Source: Anas platyrhynchos
Lineage: Eukaryota; Chordata; Aves; Anseriformes; Anatidae
Length of the DNA: 64,000 nucleotides
Assembly: GCF_047663525.1 (NCBI RefSeq)
Contig: NC_092617.1
Location: forward strand, 2,856,501 to 2,920,500
Reading direction: 5' to 3'
The position numbers and the translations under genes are program-made. Shown here one piece after another: positions 11,895 to 23,003 of the stretch; position 1 is the stretch's first letter; every line of letters starts with the position of its first letter. Below the pieces are notes generated by a model. It was not told where the DNA came from and did not search any database. It saw only the letters and a list, made by a program, of their open reading frames with translations.

Positions 11895-12132
11895 AGGTAA
11901 CCCTAATGATATGCCTCCAGACTGCGTTTCTGGCTTTTTCCAACGGCAAACAAGTAAACAAAAGGGGTACTAGAGGGCTGTTGGCATAACTGCCATGAAT
12001 ACAGAGAACGTCAAATAGCTGTCTACCTTGCCTGGTCTCACACAGGACCCTTCTGTTGTGGGGTTGCTGAGAGCCGAAGAGCAGGTGCCTATGGCTGCCA
12101 CAATGGTGCACCGGCAGCAATAGCGTACTGAC
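11895..12132 (+). mobile_element. ERV-L-like pol fragment (protease end)
   Basis: The plus strand encodes a broken version of the region between protease and reverse transcriptase of the provirus pol: 'LSTLPGL', 'DPSVVGLLRAEEQVP', then a relic of the VHRWQ segment with a stop. This corresponds to residues about 100-148 of the pol segment at 56842-60027. It has stops and no LTR beside it. Confidence 0.7.
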
Positions 12133-12149
12133 CTCCAAGTCCTCCAAGC

Positions 12150-13203
12150 TCAAGAGCTATGTATTCCTGTGAGCAAAATGTCAGACAAAGGGAGCAGGAC
12201 ACCTGCTTGGATGATCAAGGAGATCCATGAGTGACTTGAATGGAAGAAGGAAGTGTACAGAACGTGGAAAAAAGGGACAAGCCACTTGGGAAGAATATAA
12301 GGACACTGTCCAAGAAAAGGTCCTTTTCAAATATATCAAGAGCAGAAGGAAGAGGAAGGAAAATGCTTAATGAGTTGGGTGCCCTCGTGACAAAGGATAC
12401 AGAGAAGGCAGAATTACTGAATGCCTTCTTTGCTTCAGTCTTCACTGCTAAGAGCAGCCCTCTGGAATCTCTGGCATTAGGAACAAGGGAGGAAATCTGG
12501 AGAAACGAGGACTCTCCATTGGTTGAAGAGGAACAGGTCAGAGATCTCTTAGGCAAACTTGACAGCCACAAATCCATGAGTCCTAATGGATACATCCATG
12601 AGTTCTGAGGGAGCTGGCAGATGTTACTGCTGGCCAATCATTTTTGAAATGTCATGGATAACAGGAGAGCTTCCTGAAGACTGGAAGAAAGCTCATGTCA
12701 TGCCAGTCTTCAACAAGGGCAAGAAGGAGGTCCCAGGCAACTACAGGCCGGTCAGTCTCACCTCCGTCCCTGGAAAGGCAATGGAACAGCTCATCCTGGA
12801 GGTCATCTCCAGCCTGTGGAAGAGAAGAAGGTGATCAGGAGTAGTCAGCATGGGTTCACCAAGGAAAACCATGCTTCACCAACTTGATAGGCTTCTATGA
12901 TGGAATGACTAGCTGAGTGGGTGAGGGGAGAGCAGAAGATGTTGTCTACTTTGACTTCAGCAAGGCTTTCAGCACTGTCTCCCATAACATCCTCATAAGC
13001 TAGCTCAGGAAGTGTGAGATGGAGGAGTGGTCGGTGAGGTGGGTGGTGAGCTGGCTGGATGGCAGAGTTCAGAGGGTCGTGCTTAGTGGAACAGAGACTA
13101 GTTGGAGGCCTGTAGCCGGAAGTGTCTCCCAGGGACCTACACTGAGTCCAGTCCTGTTCAAGTTATTTGTCAGTGGCCTGGATGATGGAATAGAGTGCAC
13201 CCT
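12150..13203 (+). mobile_element. CR1 LINE ORF2 fragment
   Basis: Encodes broken CR1 reverse transcriptase pieces in order: 'LNAFFASVF', 'GELPEDWKKAHVMPVF', 'GNYRPVSLTSVPGK', a relic of the FDFSKAFDTV segment near 12950, and 'SQGPTLSPVLF'. Frameshifts separate them. The element is cut at its 3' side by an LTR fragment at 13204. Confidence 0.9.
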
Positions 13204-13290
13204 TGTCCTGGTTTCAGTTAGAACAGAGTTCATTTTCCTCCTAGTAGGTGGAAGGGTGCTATGTTTTGGATTAGGATGAGAAGTGTGCTA
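13204..13290 (+). repeat. ERV-L-like LTR fragment
   Basis: Begins 'tgtcctggtttcagttagaa' and follows the U3 start of the provirus LTR for about 90 bp before homology stops. It lies between the CR1 element and an OR fragment and probably marks a recombination junction. Confidence 0.7.
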
Positions 13291-13382
13291 AGAAGAGCAC
13301 TCAGCAAGTGTAAAGATGTGCTGTTCTGTGTCAAAGTGCTCTGTTTTGAGTCAAAACTCTCCTCAGGCTCTCCTCAGAGCTC

Positions 13383-13755
13383 AACTCAAACTCTCCTGCT
13401 CAGATCCCTACCTCAGGGAAGCTGGGGTACTTGCGTTCAGTGTCTGTTTAGCATTTGGATGTTTTGTTTTCATTGTGCTCTGTCCTATGTGCAGGTCGTC
13501 AGGGCTGTGTTGAGGATGCCCTCTGGGAAGGGCCAGCACAAAGCCTTTTCCACATGCCTCCCTCACTTGGCCGTGGTCTCCCTGTATAGCATCACTGCCA
13601 TGGTTGCCTACCTGAAGCCTCCCTCCACCACCTCCCTCTCCCTGGGCCTGGTGGTTTCACTTCTGTACTTGGTGTTGCCTTCAGCAGTGAAACCCTCATC
13701 TACAGCATGAGGAACAAGGAGCTAAAGGAGGCACTGAGGATGTTATTCTAATCTA
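13383..13755 (+). pseudogene. OR14-type pseudogene, 3' fragment
   Basis: Covers extracellular loop 2 to the C-terminus: 'LKLSCSDPYLRE', TM5, 'VVRAVLRMPSGKGQHKAFST', TM6, and a broken PLIYSMRN motif. Two frameshifts are visible, near 13490 within TM5 and near 13690 where one base of the 'aaccccctcatc' run is lost. The 5' two thirds of the exon are missing; sequence before 13383 is not OR. Confidence 0.9.
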
Positions 13756-14929
13756 CAGTATTTCCCCATCAATGAGGTACCTGCACATCTTCCTCACATA
13801 AACCTGGGCAAGGCAGAAACAGCTTTGTTCATGTATTTCAAAATTGCTTTTCATTCTTTGCAATACTAGTCCAATAAAAACATTTTTCTCCATCTCACTT
13901 CTTTGACCTTTTGTTGTTGTTGTCATTGTTTTTTAACCCAAAGACCTCATTTGCAGGTGCTGGTAAGCTTTGTAACTAACCAAATAAAATAACCAGAGGT
14001 AGTCATTTTCTGTGACTCTTGTTTCTCATAATTTCTCTTCCGGTACAGCAGAGGTTGTGGAATGAAGAGCCCAGATGCAATGTGGAGGAAAAGCAGAGAT
14101 GTGGCTGAGGGACTCCATGTTTTTTTCTGTAGTACTCTGTACCAAAAAGTTCTCCTAGGCCTCTCTATTCAGTAAAAGAGATAAAGGATGAGAAGAGCAT
14201 GTACCAAAAGGAACGCCATGAAAAGCCATGAAGACAAGGGCCATTTTCTGCCCCTGCAGGGAACTAACACTGGGCAAGGCCCAGCTTGGGAAGCAGCCCT
14301 GTCGGACGTTCTTGGTGGGCAGTGAGCCGGGCAGGAGGCAGCCGTGTGCCCTGGGAACACAGGAGGGAAGGCTGAGGGGCACCTCACGGCAGCCTGTCAG
14401 GAGCTGCAAGGCGCTCATAGAGCATCCAGGGCCAGGATCTGCCCCGTGGCCACGAGTCCTGCCTGCCCTCCTCCTGCCATACTTCGTGCAGTGGCTGCAC
14501 CAGAGGAGACCCCCAGCCCGCCCCTGCATGGGGCTCTGCCACCCACCTCACCCTGGACCTCTCGAGCGCCCTCCTTGTTGCTCTCTGATGCACGCCAGGA
14601 TCTGCCAGTGCGTACTGGCCAGCACATCTGCTGAAGGCCAGTGCGGCTGCTGCAGGGGCAGGGAGCTCAGCATGGCCTTTGAAGCCCCCTGCCCTGGGCC
14701 TGCCTCTCCCCTTGGTCTTGGCCCCAACCTTGGCTCTGCTGGCAGAAGCGCTCTTAGCATGCGCTTCCTGGCCTCCCCTCACCAGCACACAGCTGCTGCC
14801 CACTCAGGCTGCTGGCACAAACGTGTCCTCACCAGCAGAACCACCCCTTGCGATGCTTCTCCTGGTGTTTCTGAACAATCAAGTTTACTGGACTGTGTAT
14901 GTTTAATGGCCTAGCACATCAGACCCACA
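13756..14929. other. No gene recognised
   Basis: 13756-14150 is AT-rich OR 3' flank-like sequence. 14160-14920 is GC-rich with long overlapping open frames on both strands (up to 228 codons plus strand, 139 minus), but none shows a known domain, signal or conserved motif, and no paralogous copy in the window supports one. Confidence 0.4.
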
Positions 14930-15395
14930 AATGTGTCAGGCTCTACTGGATACCGGTGCACGGGGTACCCTAATGCCATCAAGACTTAAAGAGGTAGAAC
15001 CCAACTGTATTTCTGGAGTGACAGGAGGATCCCAGCAGTTAACTGTCTGGAGGCTGAAGGGAGTCTAACTGGGAAGGAATGGCAAAATCATCCCATTGGG
15101 ACTGGCCTGTGCATTCTCAGCATAGACTGTTTCAGGAGAGGGAACTTCAAAGTTCCAAGAGGGCACCACCACTGGGGCTTTGGCATACCTGCCTTTGAGA
15201 TGGAGGATCTTAAACAGTTGTCTACCTTGCATGGTCTTCCACAGAATCCTTCTGTTGTGAATTTGCTGAGGGCTGAAGAACAGCAGGTGCCAATGGCTAC
15301 CATGGTGGCGCACTTGAGGCAGCATCATGCTAACCGGGACTCCCTGATTGCCATCCATTAGCTGGTTCATTGACTGGAGAGACAAGGTATAGCTG
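14930..15395 (+). mobile_element. ERV-L-like protease fragment
   Basis: The plus strand encodes 'LLDTGARGTLMPS', the retroviral aspartic protease active-site region, then 'ISGVTGGSQQLTVW', and after several breaks the 'LSTLPW'/'DPSVV'-like region. It parallels residues 16-155 of the provirus pol at 56842-60027 but is broken by stops and frameshifts. No LTR or reverse transcriptase adjoins. Confidence 0.75.
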
Positions 15396-17560
15396 TACAA
15401 ATTGGTAGCAGGTACTGAGAGGAGAGTGATGTAACCGCTTGAGCAAGTCAAGTCGGGAGGCACAAAAGTTGAAGTGACTTGGAGTATTAATGGGCCCCAC
15501 TGAGGGCTGTTACTAATGAAGCCTCCCCGGGGCCTTGTTAGGGCAGGTAATTGGAGGCCATGATTACGGACAAGCAAAGTGCTATGCTGAGAAAAGTCTT
15601 GGTTGGTTTTAGTGAAGCAGAAGAGTCAAGGCCTACCACCAGCTACTGGAGGGGAGATCTTGTACCCCATGTCTGTGTCAGGGCTCTTCCTGGGGATCTG
15701 TGGGATGTTCTGGGCAGTGTGATGCCATGAGAACACTGGAATGACACCTCCCAGCCTCTGCAAGGGTTGCAAGGGAGGAAGGAGGCCCCACTGCAATGAC
15801 TACATCTCATCACCTCATAAGCTCTATAAAAGGGGACAAAAACTTCAGGGCTGTTGGGGCTTTCCATTCTCGCCAGCACCCTCTGCCTTCTCCTCTGCAG
15901 GCTTTACAATGCTGTCCCACACTTTGCCCTATTTTCCTGAAGTCTGCAGACACCCATGTCTGTTCACCACCTTGCTCTCATTTTGGCATTTCTTCTTCAT
16001 CGAGGCCAGTGCCAACCTTCCACATTGCTTTTTGTGGCAGCTTATTCTCTCCTCTTCTTTGCTAATATCAAAGGAAGCTCCATCAGGGTGGAAACCCCTC
16101 CTGAAGAGGCATCCCAACCCATCAGGCTCCTTTCAGCCTGGCAGCAAACCAGACACAAGTCACCTGAGCAGCATCTTCCAAGCCATGGGCCTGCTGCTGG
16201 CCTTGCAGCTTCTTGGCTAGACACAGCCAAGCCTTGTGCCTGCTGCTGTCCACTCATGGACTCAAGCAGAAGGGACAGGACAACCCATCTGGGGGCCTTC
16301 TTTCTGCCTGGGTCCTCCTGGCTCTGGAGGCAGAGGGGATCCCCCAGTCAGCATGCCAAGCAGGTGCCTTCTGCTGGCCTAGCAGGGCCACTGCCAGATG
16401 TCAGCCCAAAAGTGCAGATCCCAGGGAGAAGGCAAGGGTGACCTGTCAGCTACACACGGAAGTGACCTCACAGTCGCTTTCTGTGACACATTCCTGCTGC
16501 TGCCTTATCAAGTGCAGAGGCATAAGTGACCTCACAGTCCCTGCCACAGTCACATTCCTCCTACTGGGGCAAGAGATCCTGAGGTAGAGCTGACCTCCCT
16601 CTACTCTCCTAGGGACTAGATTTGATCTTTCTGGGTTATAGATTAAGCAAAGTTTTAGATGGAGCGTTTGGTGTTCTGCTCGTGGTGTCAGGTCTCTGGT
16701 TAGGGTATGGGCACACATTATGCTTAAGGGTTTTGTTTACATCTGTCAAGAAGTCTAGGATGAAATAGAGCAATTTGATGTTAGTGTTAGGGGCAGTGAT
16801 TCGGGTGAGCAAGAGAGTGAATGTAAGGGAAAGGGGCTATGGGCTGAGTTTTTCTTCAGGTGATACTTCGATTTCTGCATTACAAGAGTGGAGTCCTGTC
16901 AGGGTGTTTGTGTAATGTTTAGGTTGAGGGATTATTGTTACTGTTGAAAATAGTTTACAGGCCCTACAAGACTGTTTGAAGTCAGTGTCACAGCAGCCTT
17001 AACATTACATGAACCGTCGTACCTCTACAAAGGTAAGCTTCTGAGCTCCTCCTCCCTTCTCTTCCCTCCCCCAAATTTCACGTCTCTCCTGGCCAGGTTA
17101 CTCCTGACCTCCCCATATCAGTCATCTAACTGGGATCAGCTTTCTGATGGCTTTCATTATATCAAAGTACCTGTCTCTCCTCTGCTGGCTACTCTATTCC
17201 GTAGTATTAGACTGCTCTATACTCTACACTCTGTTAGTCATTCTAGTCTGTTTCTATGAAAGCCTCACATGGGAACTGTTATGGCAGATAACTAGAGGCC
17301 CTGATTACAGACAGGCAAAGGCACTGTGCTGAGAAAAGTCTTGGTTTGTTTTGCTGAAGCAGAAGGCCAAGGCCTGACCCCAGCCACTGGGAGGAGAGAT
17401 CCTGCACCCCCAGCACCTCCATGTCTCACTCAGGGCACTTCCTGGGGTCTGTCGGGTATGGGAAGATGCCCCTAATATCATGTGAAGGACAGCATTATGA
17501 CACCATCCTGCGTTTTCACATGGTTCAAAGGAGAATACATTGTCCCAATGACACGAGTAT
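15396..17560 (+). repeat. R and T modules, forward copy
   Basis: 15730-16600 is the R module, including two copies of 'aagtgacctcacagtc' about 72 bp apart, and 16600-17560 is the AT-rich T module. 17340-17470 also repeats 15590-15725, so this region carries an internal duplication. The intervals around 15400-15590 are unrecognised. No gene is supported. Confidence 0.55.
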
Positions 17561-17689
17561 GTGAAATATGTTCATCTGATTCGTGTCAATATGGAAAAAT
17601 GCTAGGGCTGCATGGTATGATGAATGTGACCTTCTGGCTTACATACCCTTGGATAACCACATGTCTAAGTGAAACAGAGTGGTTAATGT

Positions 17690-18282
17690 ATATAGTTCTT
17701 GTATCTTGCAAAAGAATTGTCTAGCAGTTCGTGTCAATAGAGCGTTTGAAGGGTAAACCTTGAGACTCGGGTCTAGGGGATAAGAGAACAAAGGAGTTTC
17801 CCAAAACTGCTGACTTTCGCATGGGACAAGTCTCTGATATCTGGGAGAAGAGAACAAAGGGGTTTCAAAATAACTGCTAACTACTGCATGTGGCGCTGCA
17901 CAGGTCTCTGAGATCTGGCTAAGAGATGACCAAATATGAAGAAGGGGGGAAGATGAAGAACAATTGAAAAACCAAGCCTTGAAGGAAGACTATGAGCCTT
18001 CAGTACAAGCGACCCCTCAGAGGGACCACAGGAGACTGATATGTATGCGTCCGTGGGATGGTTTGGATGCCGGGAAACTAATTATAATAACCCTGCCTTT
18101 TTCAAAAAGTGGTGTAGAACATGTATTAGCCTAGGAGCATAAAAAACAGCCACCTGATGTAATAGGTGTGTGTCTTGGTGGAGCGGAGACTCCTGGCGCA
18201 CCCAGTGCTGTTTGCTTGCTTCTATTCCTTTAAGAAATTGTAAACTTTAATTGCAATCCTATTTGGGACTCATTTATTGCAA
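17690..18282 (+). repeat. Probable solo LTR, gammaretrovirus-like
   Basis: The R/U5-like text 'ggtggagcggagactcctgg' followed by 'agtgctgtttgcttgc' closely resembles the LTR of the provirus at 41062-47256. Upstream lies an imperfect tandem repeat of about 80 bp ('gagaacaaaggagtttc' and 'gagaacaaaggggtttc'), as often seen in U3 enhancers. Both ends are approximate and no coding sequence follows. Confidence 0.5.
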
Positions 18283-18329
18283 GTATAAGATGTCTCCTCA
18301 TAAGCAATGGCCAAGGGGACTGTGGGTAG

Positions 18330-18347
18330 TGGTGCCGAAACCCGGGA
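18330..18347 (+). other. Primer binding site, tRNA-Phe
   Basis: TGGTGCCGAAACCCGGGA is the exact complement of the 3' end of vertebrate tRNA-Phe including CCA. It normally lies immediately after the 5' LTR; here only 9 LTR bases precede it. Confidence 0.85.
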
Positions 18348-18428
18348 AAACTCCTGGATTTGGGTGAACGGCGGCCGGAGCGGCAGGACCAGCCCAGCAG
18401 GGAGGACGCTCCCAGACCAACAAGGAAG

Positions 18429-19613
18429 ATGGAAACCCTTGTGAAGGTCGTATCAAAATTATGGAAGCTATGGGGTGGCTCAGCTGAGGAAGCCAGGGGT
18501 GCCAGTGGGGAACCATGGCCTGAGGAAATCTGGGAGAGACCACCGCCATGTGCGCCCCAATACGGCGCTGAACTAGAAGACGAAGAGTCCGGCGAAGAAG
18601 CCTCCGGAGGGAACAGGGATGAAGTGCTAGGTTTTACTAACACGTGGAAATGCGAGAAAGAGAACGGCTGTGGGGGAGACTGGGGAGGAGGTAGAAGCGG
18701 GAGAGAGGGGCAGAGAGCCAATCGGAACGGCCATCCGAAAATACGCTCTTGTGGGGCAAACACCTCACCGAGAAGGCGGCGGGGCGAGCCATGATGGAGA
18801 GAGCGGCCCCCCCACAGGGGTGGTGGGCGGGGCCAGAACTTGATGGGAGGGTACCGGAACTCGGAGGTGAGCAGTCAGTCGAGTTCCGACTGCGGATCAG
18901 ATACCGATTCAAATTCAGAGGAGGAGGAGGAAATGGGGACAGATAGCAAAAATATCCCCATCCGAAATAAAGCTGCACCGCGAGGCAGAGAAATTCCTCT
19001 CACAGATTGGAGGAAAATTAAGATTGCGTGTGCTGTCTGGGCTCTATCGGCCACGCTAGCGTTCCCGGTCTGGGTGACAGATAGGGGGCAGAGGGTTCAC
19101 TCACCAATAAACCCTAAGGATGTCCAAGCGATTGTTAAAGCCATTGCGGATAAAGGGCTTCATTCTGCAATGGTCTCCACCCTCATAGATGGTGTTTTCA
19201 GGGGAGACGACATGCTCCCGTTTGATATAAAACAAACTTGTAGACTGATCTTTGACGGGGGGGGGATGATCATTTTTAAACGAGAATGGGGGGACAACTG
19301 TATGAGACAACTGGCCCAAGTAACTGGGGCAGATCACACACTGTATGGCTCTAGTCTGCAGCGGCTAATGGGTACGGACCCAACAGTGATCACCCCCCAG
19401 GTGCAAGTCCAGGGCCTGAGGGCCCATGAAGTCATGGCAACTCATGCGGCCAGAGAAGCTCCAAACAGCCGACGCCCCAACTTCCAGTGGAAAATGCTAC
19501 CTCAAGGAATGATCAACTTGCCTACTATCTGCCAGGTCACGGTGGATCGGGCACTGGCACCAGTTTGGCAGAGTGACCTGACCGCGACTCAGAATAAAAC
19601 TAATGAAAACTGA
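18429..19613 (+). pseudogene. gag-pol fusion remnant of the betaretrovirus-like provirus
   Basis: The frame starts METLVKVV and runs to a TGA at 18792-18794, then continues in the same frame from 18795 to 19613. The second part has an acidic tract (SSSDCGSDTDSNSEEEEE), then a capsid-like domain (about 19030-19450: 'GQRVHSPINPKDVQAIVKAI', 'CRLIFDGGGM') resembling betaretroviral/ERVK capsid N-termini. At about 19475 it switches without loss of frame to the reverse transcriptase motif 'FQWKMLPQGMINLPTICQ' and ends 30 codons later. Everything between capsid and this motif is deleted. The fused protein would lack nucleocapsid, protease and the catalytic YxDD. Confidence 0.8.
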
Positions 19614-19772
19614 GTTTCTGTTCACAGGAACGGATCATCGGACACCCCCGTAATCTGTATACCCCGGTGACAAGAGAAGACAATAAGTCAGCAAACGTCC
19701 TGTCTAAGTCTGAGAGTTCCACACTGGCAGAATCCAGACACCAGTGAAGCGGCCTCCGTGGGTGGGGGGCTG

Positions 19773-19890
19773 CAATGCGTTTGTGTGATCTTATCTTTGG
19801 ACCTTCTATACTAAATATGCTTGTGTTGTTTGTTAAAAGTTGGTTAGAGAAAGTTAACATTATGTTGGTAGAACACCAACAACTACTTTA
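19773..19890 (+). pseudogene. env 3' end remnant (transmembrane tail)
   Basis: An open frame of 39 codons starting MRLCDLIFGP resembles the membrane-proximal end of a retroviral transmembrane subunit; compare the 'FGPCIFN' segment followed by 'KSRLE' in the env at 45921-46820. The rest of env is deleted. It lies 130 bp before the polypurine tract, the expected place. Confidence 0.55.
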
Positions 19891-20019
19891 AGAGTGTATT
19901 TACTCAGGGTTACCAGTTACCTCTTAGTTTTCTCCTGGTTATTGTGCCTTATGTTTTTTAGTTAAGTTATGATGTCTACGTCTTAAGATTGTTATATTTT
20001 AGCTAATTTGGTTGTGCAT

Positions 20020-20033
20020 AGGGAGGGGGGAAA
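20020..20033 (+). other. Polypurine tract
   Basis: 'agggaggggggaaa' directly abuts the 3' LTR start, as required for plus-strand priming. Confidence 0.85.
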
Positions 20034-20300
20034 TGTGGGTAGTTAGGGTCTGGCGGCCGGAAGATGTCGCGATGTACGGAAAGGTGGAGCCCCTCCCTTG
20101 ATGGACAGTGGCGTGTGGCCTGTGATGTAAGCAAGCGGAAGTGACGCTATGGGCCTCGGGTATATAAGCCCATGTGACTCGACAATAAACGCCATTTGCC
20201 ATCCACCACATTGGTGTCTGTGAGCCGATGGACTGAGCAGCCTGGGGTTGGCCGCCGTGCCGTTCCTGAACCAGGTCGCCACTGCCCCCTGAAGGCAACA
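20034..20300 (+). repeat. 3' LTR of the betaretrovirus-like provirus
   Basis: 267 bp, starting TGTGGGTAG and ending GGCAACA (TGT...ACA ends). It holds a TATA box (TATATAAG, 20161-20168) and a polyadenylation signal (AATAAA, 20184-20189) in the normal order. Confidence 0.85.
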
Positions 20301-20317
20301 TGAATGTCACTCGTTAA

Positions 20318-20740
20318 AATAGGGGAAGGGCTTTACATGACTGTTTTAAGCCAGCGTTACAGCAGAATCAACATTGCCTGAATGTTCTAACCTCACAGAA
20401 ATCATTAATTTCTGCTGGCCAAACACTTTTGCCCTCCCTCAAATCTCACACCTCTCCTGGCCAGGCTTCTCCTGACTTCATCATATCAGTCATCTGACAG
20501 GGGCAGCTTTCTGATGGCTTTCATGATCTCAGGGTATCTGCCTCATATCCGTTAACTACTCCTTTTTTGAGACTGACATGGCACCTAAGTCAGGATGGTG
20601 AAGAACACAAAGGCTGTAGGTGAACCCTGCACAATGTGTCCTGCAGTTCTTGTACCACCCCAAAATTTTGTTTCCTACCTCCAACTTCTGGATACGGAAA
20701 ACCTTCTTTGCACCCAGGGAACCTTTCTCCAAACCCTCAT
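20318..20740 (+). repeat. T module, forward partial copy
   Basis: Matches 16960-17160, 47800-48190 and 53190-53580 ('gcacaatgtgtcctgcagtt' and neighbours). No gene seen. Confidence 0.55.
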
Positions 20741-22264
20741 GCATGGTTCAGTTTGCCCCAAGCGTCTTGGAGGCAGTGGCCCCCTCTGTGTCGAAAACTG
20801 AAAGCAGTCCTAAAAGATGACTTCAGGCAAAAGCTGACACCTCTGACATGACAACCCCTATCCAAGACCTCTTCCTCTATGGGGCCTACCAGGTACTTAG
20901 AAAGAGCCGATCTCAGAAACTACATGCACAGCAAGTGCCTTCTGCTGCCCTAGCATGGACACTGGCAGATGTGAGCCTAAAGGCACAGATCCCAGCCAGG
21001 AGTCAAGGGTGACCTGTCAGCTACTTCAGAAAGAGCTCAACTCACAGGCCATTTAACAGCCATTTGCTTCCTGCTGGACTTAGTGTTTCTGACGCACCAC
21101 TGAACTTGTAATACCACACCTACAAAACACCCCCTTTTTGGGCCAGGACCTGCCCGGGTAAAAAGTGAGCTGGTTGTGATCCTCCAAGCACATGGCACAC
21201 CTGCTGGGCTCCCAGCTTCTCTGACACACAGGAGCCAGTTCTGTGCCAGTCCTGGGTGGTTCTAGGTCAGGAGGGACCTTGCAGGCAAAGTTCCAGGCCC
21301 ATGCCTGTTGGCAGCCTCTCAGGTCCTTGTGCACAGTGGGGATCACACTCAAGTCCAGAAGCCTGAAGCCAGCCTAGAAGACACTCAGGGGAAGCACCCT
21401 CCCAGCCCCAGCCTGAACCCCAACCCCAGCTGGTGATGCTGCTCTGCAGAGTGAGGGGGCTGTGGTGCCCGGGGCATGGGGGCACTCTGCAGGGCTGTGC
21501 TGGGCAGGCTGGGAGGCAGACCCAGCTCCTGGGGTCACTGACATTGCCCCAGGGCTGCAAGGAATCACTCACCAGGCTCCTCTGCTGGGGCTGCTGTGTG
21601 CCCTGGGGCTGCAGAGTTCTCCTCTGCCTGCTCACAGCAGACTGAGCACTTGAGCTCTGCTCAGTCTACCTTGGAGGAGATCCCCCCTTAGGAGGGAAGT
21701 GCTGCAGTGGAGGCCAGCTGTGCCACTGCCGTGCCCACTGCCTGTCCCTGCCTGCAGTTCCAGCACAGCCCCACAGCAGCACTGGCACCAAGCTCCAGGA
21801 GCAGCCGGGCCTGACCCCACCAGCAGGGCTCAGCAGGACAGGGCGGCAGTGGCAAGAGAGCAGCTCTGCATGCCCCAAGCGCTGGTGCTCCCTGGCCGTG
21901 CTGCTGGGATGGGACTCTTTTCCTCTGCACCCCTGCACACGGGCACTGCCCCTGCAGAGCCAGGCCTGGTCTCAGAGGAAGGATGTCAGACAAAAAAGGG
22001 AGTTAAATCTGAACTTCCTTAAGGTTAAAGTCACAGAGAGCATGGCTTCACAAGCACAGAGTCTATGAGCTACGTGTATATTCAACAGGTACATCCATAT
22101 CATTTTAATGGGTGCTTATTAGCTGAATTAATGTAATAAGAATATGCACAAACACAACCACCAAAAAAAATAATAAAATAAAATAAAACAGGTATACTGG
22201 CTCTTCCTCCAATTATTGACATTGCAACTCACATGCAGAAGCAGATCAGACATTTCTTGCATCC
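20741..22264. other. No gene recognised
   Basis: 20741-21060 is unassigned. 21080-22010 is GC-rich, with overlapping frames on both strands (to 122 codons) that show no domain. 22165-22195 is an A/T-rich microsatellite. Confidence 0.35.
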
Positions 22265-22501
22265 AAGACACATCTTGCCATCAATTTCCACAAGGCATGC
22301 TTGAGCTCCTGCCTCCTCATGCTACAGATGAGGACGTGCTCAGCTGGAGGCACCACTCAGTACAGAACTGCCACCACCAGGTCCAGGGATGGGGAGGAGA
22401 TGGGGGGGGACTTCAGATGGGCCACCATGACAGGCCTGAGAAAGACGGACACCACGGCCAGGTGAGGGAGGCATGTGGAAAAGGCTTTGTGCTGGCCCTG
22501 C
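22265..22501 (-). pseudogene. OR14-type pseudogene, 3' fragment
   Basis: The minus strand covers intracellular loop 3 through the C-terminus: 'AQSLFHMPPSPGRG' is the frame-shifted form of KAFSTCLPHL, followed by relics of TM6, TM7 and 'LIYSMR'. Both ends are cut: upstream, at 22502, the sequence switches abruptly to the OR 3' flank module of the next gene. Frameshifts and the broken PLIYSM motif show it is dead. Confidence 0.8.
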
Positions 22502-23003
22502 TATAGAGACGACAGGTACAACAGGTCTGTCACCTAGATCCACAAGGTCTAATCCAAATACACTGCTCTAACCTTTGGCAGCTGGGCTCTTTGCCCTGAG
22601 CCCCTCCTGGATGCTGGGACTGCTCCCCGAGCTCCAGAGGAGATGGGTAGAGAAGGAAACAGAGACCAATGTATTTCTGCTCAGTTCTTTAGTGTCTTAC
22701 CTAAAAAGGAAACCTGGTGCCGTATGCACATTAGATAATATATTTAAAGGTAACACAAAATGTAACTTTCAGAATGCTAAGAACCATGTTATTTAAAACA
22801 AAATAAAATATTGTTAAGATACTAACAGAGAACAATAATTTTAAAAATTGTGCTATTAATTTCCCAAATACCCTTTTATTTCAGTTAGGACTACTGTTAT
22901 TGATTATGTTATCATAACACTACTTCCGATAAAAATAATGTGATATAGTATGAATCACAATATGGAACATAATATTAGTAATTATACATCCTCTGAACAT
23001 ACA
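22502..23003 (-). repeat. 3' flank module of the OR at 23004
   Basis: 22502-22690 matches 36620-36960 and 49480-49800, which lie 3' of the other minus-strand ORs. 22690-23003 is AT-rich probable 3' UTR. No gene. Confidence 0.55.

Larger units (their letters stand above)
18321..20300 (+). mobile_element. Deleted betaretrovirus-like provirus (tRNA-Phe primer)
   Basis: Layout: first 9 bases of the LTR, primer binding site, gag, a scrap of reverse transcriptase, env tail, polypurine tract, 3' LTR. The 5' LTR is missing apart from TGTGGGTAG at 18321-18329. Nucleocapsid, protease, most of pol and most of env are deleted. I see no target site duplication; the flank at 20318 onward is the T module. 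It cannot be autonomous. Confidence 0.85.

Noticed and set aside
14228..14914. 228-codon plus-strand frame
   Set aside because: GC-rich stretch with equally long frames on the other strand, no recognisable domain and no conserved copy in the window.
16600..16760. Telomere-like 'ttaggg' pieces in the T modules
   Set aside because: Single scattered hexamers only, never in tandem; no support for an interstitial telomere array.
18330..18347. Possible tRNA gene because of the tRNA-Phe end sequence (also tRNA-His at 41536 and tRNA-Lys at 62699)
   Set aside because: Only the 18-nt complement of the tRNA 3' end is present in each case; these are retroviral primer sites.
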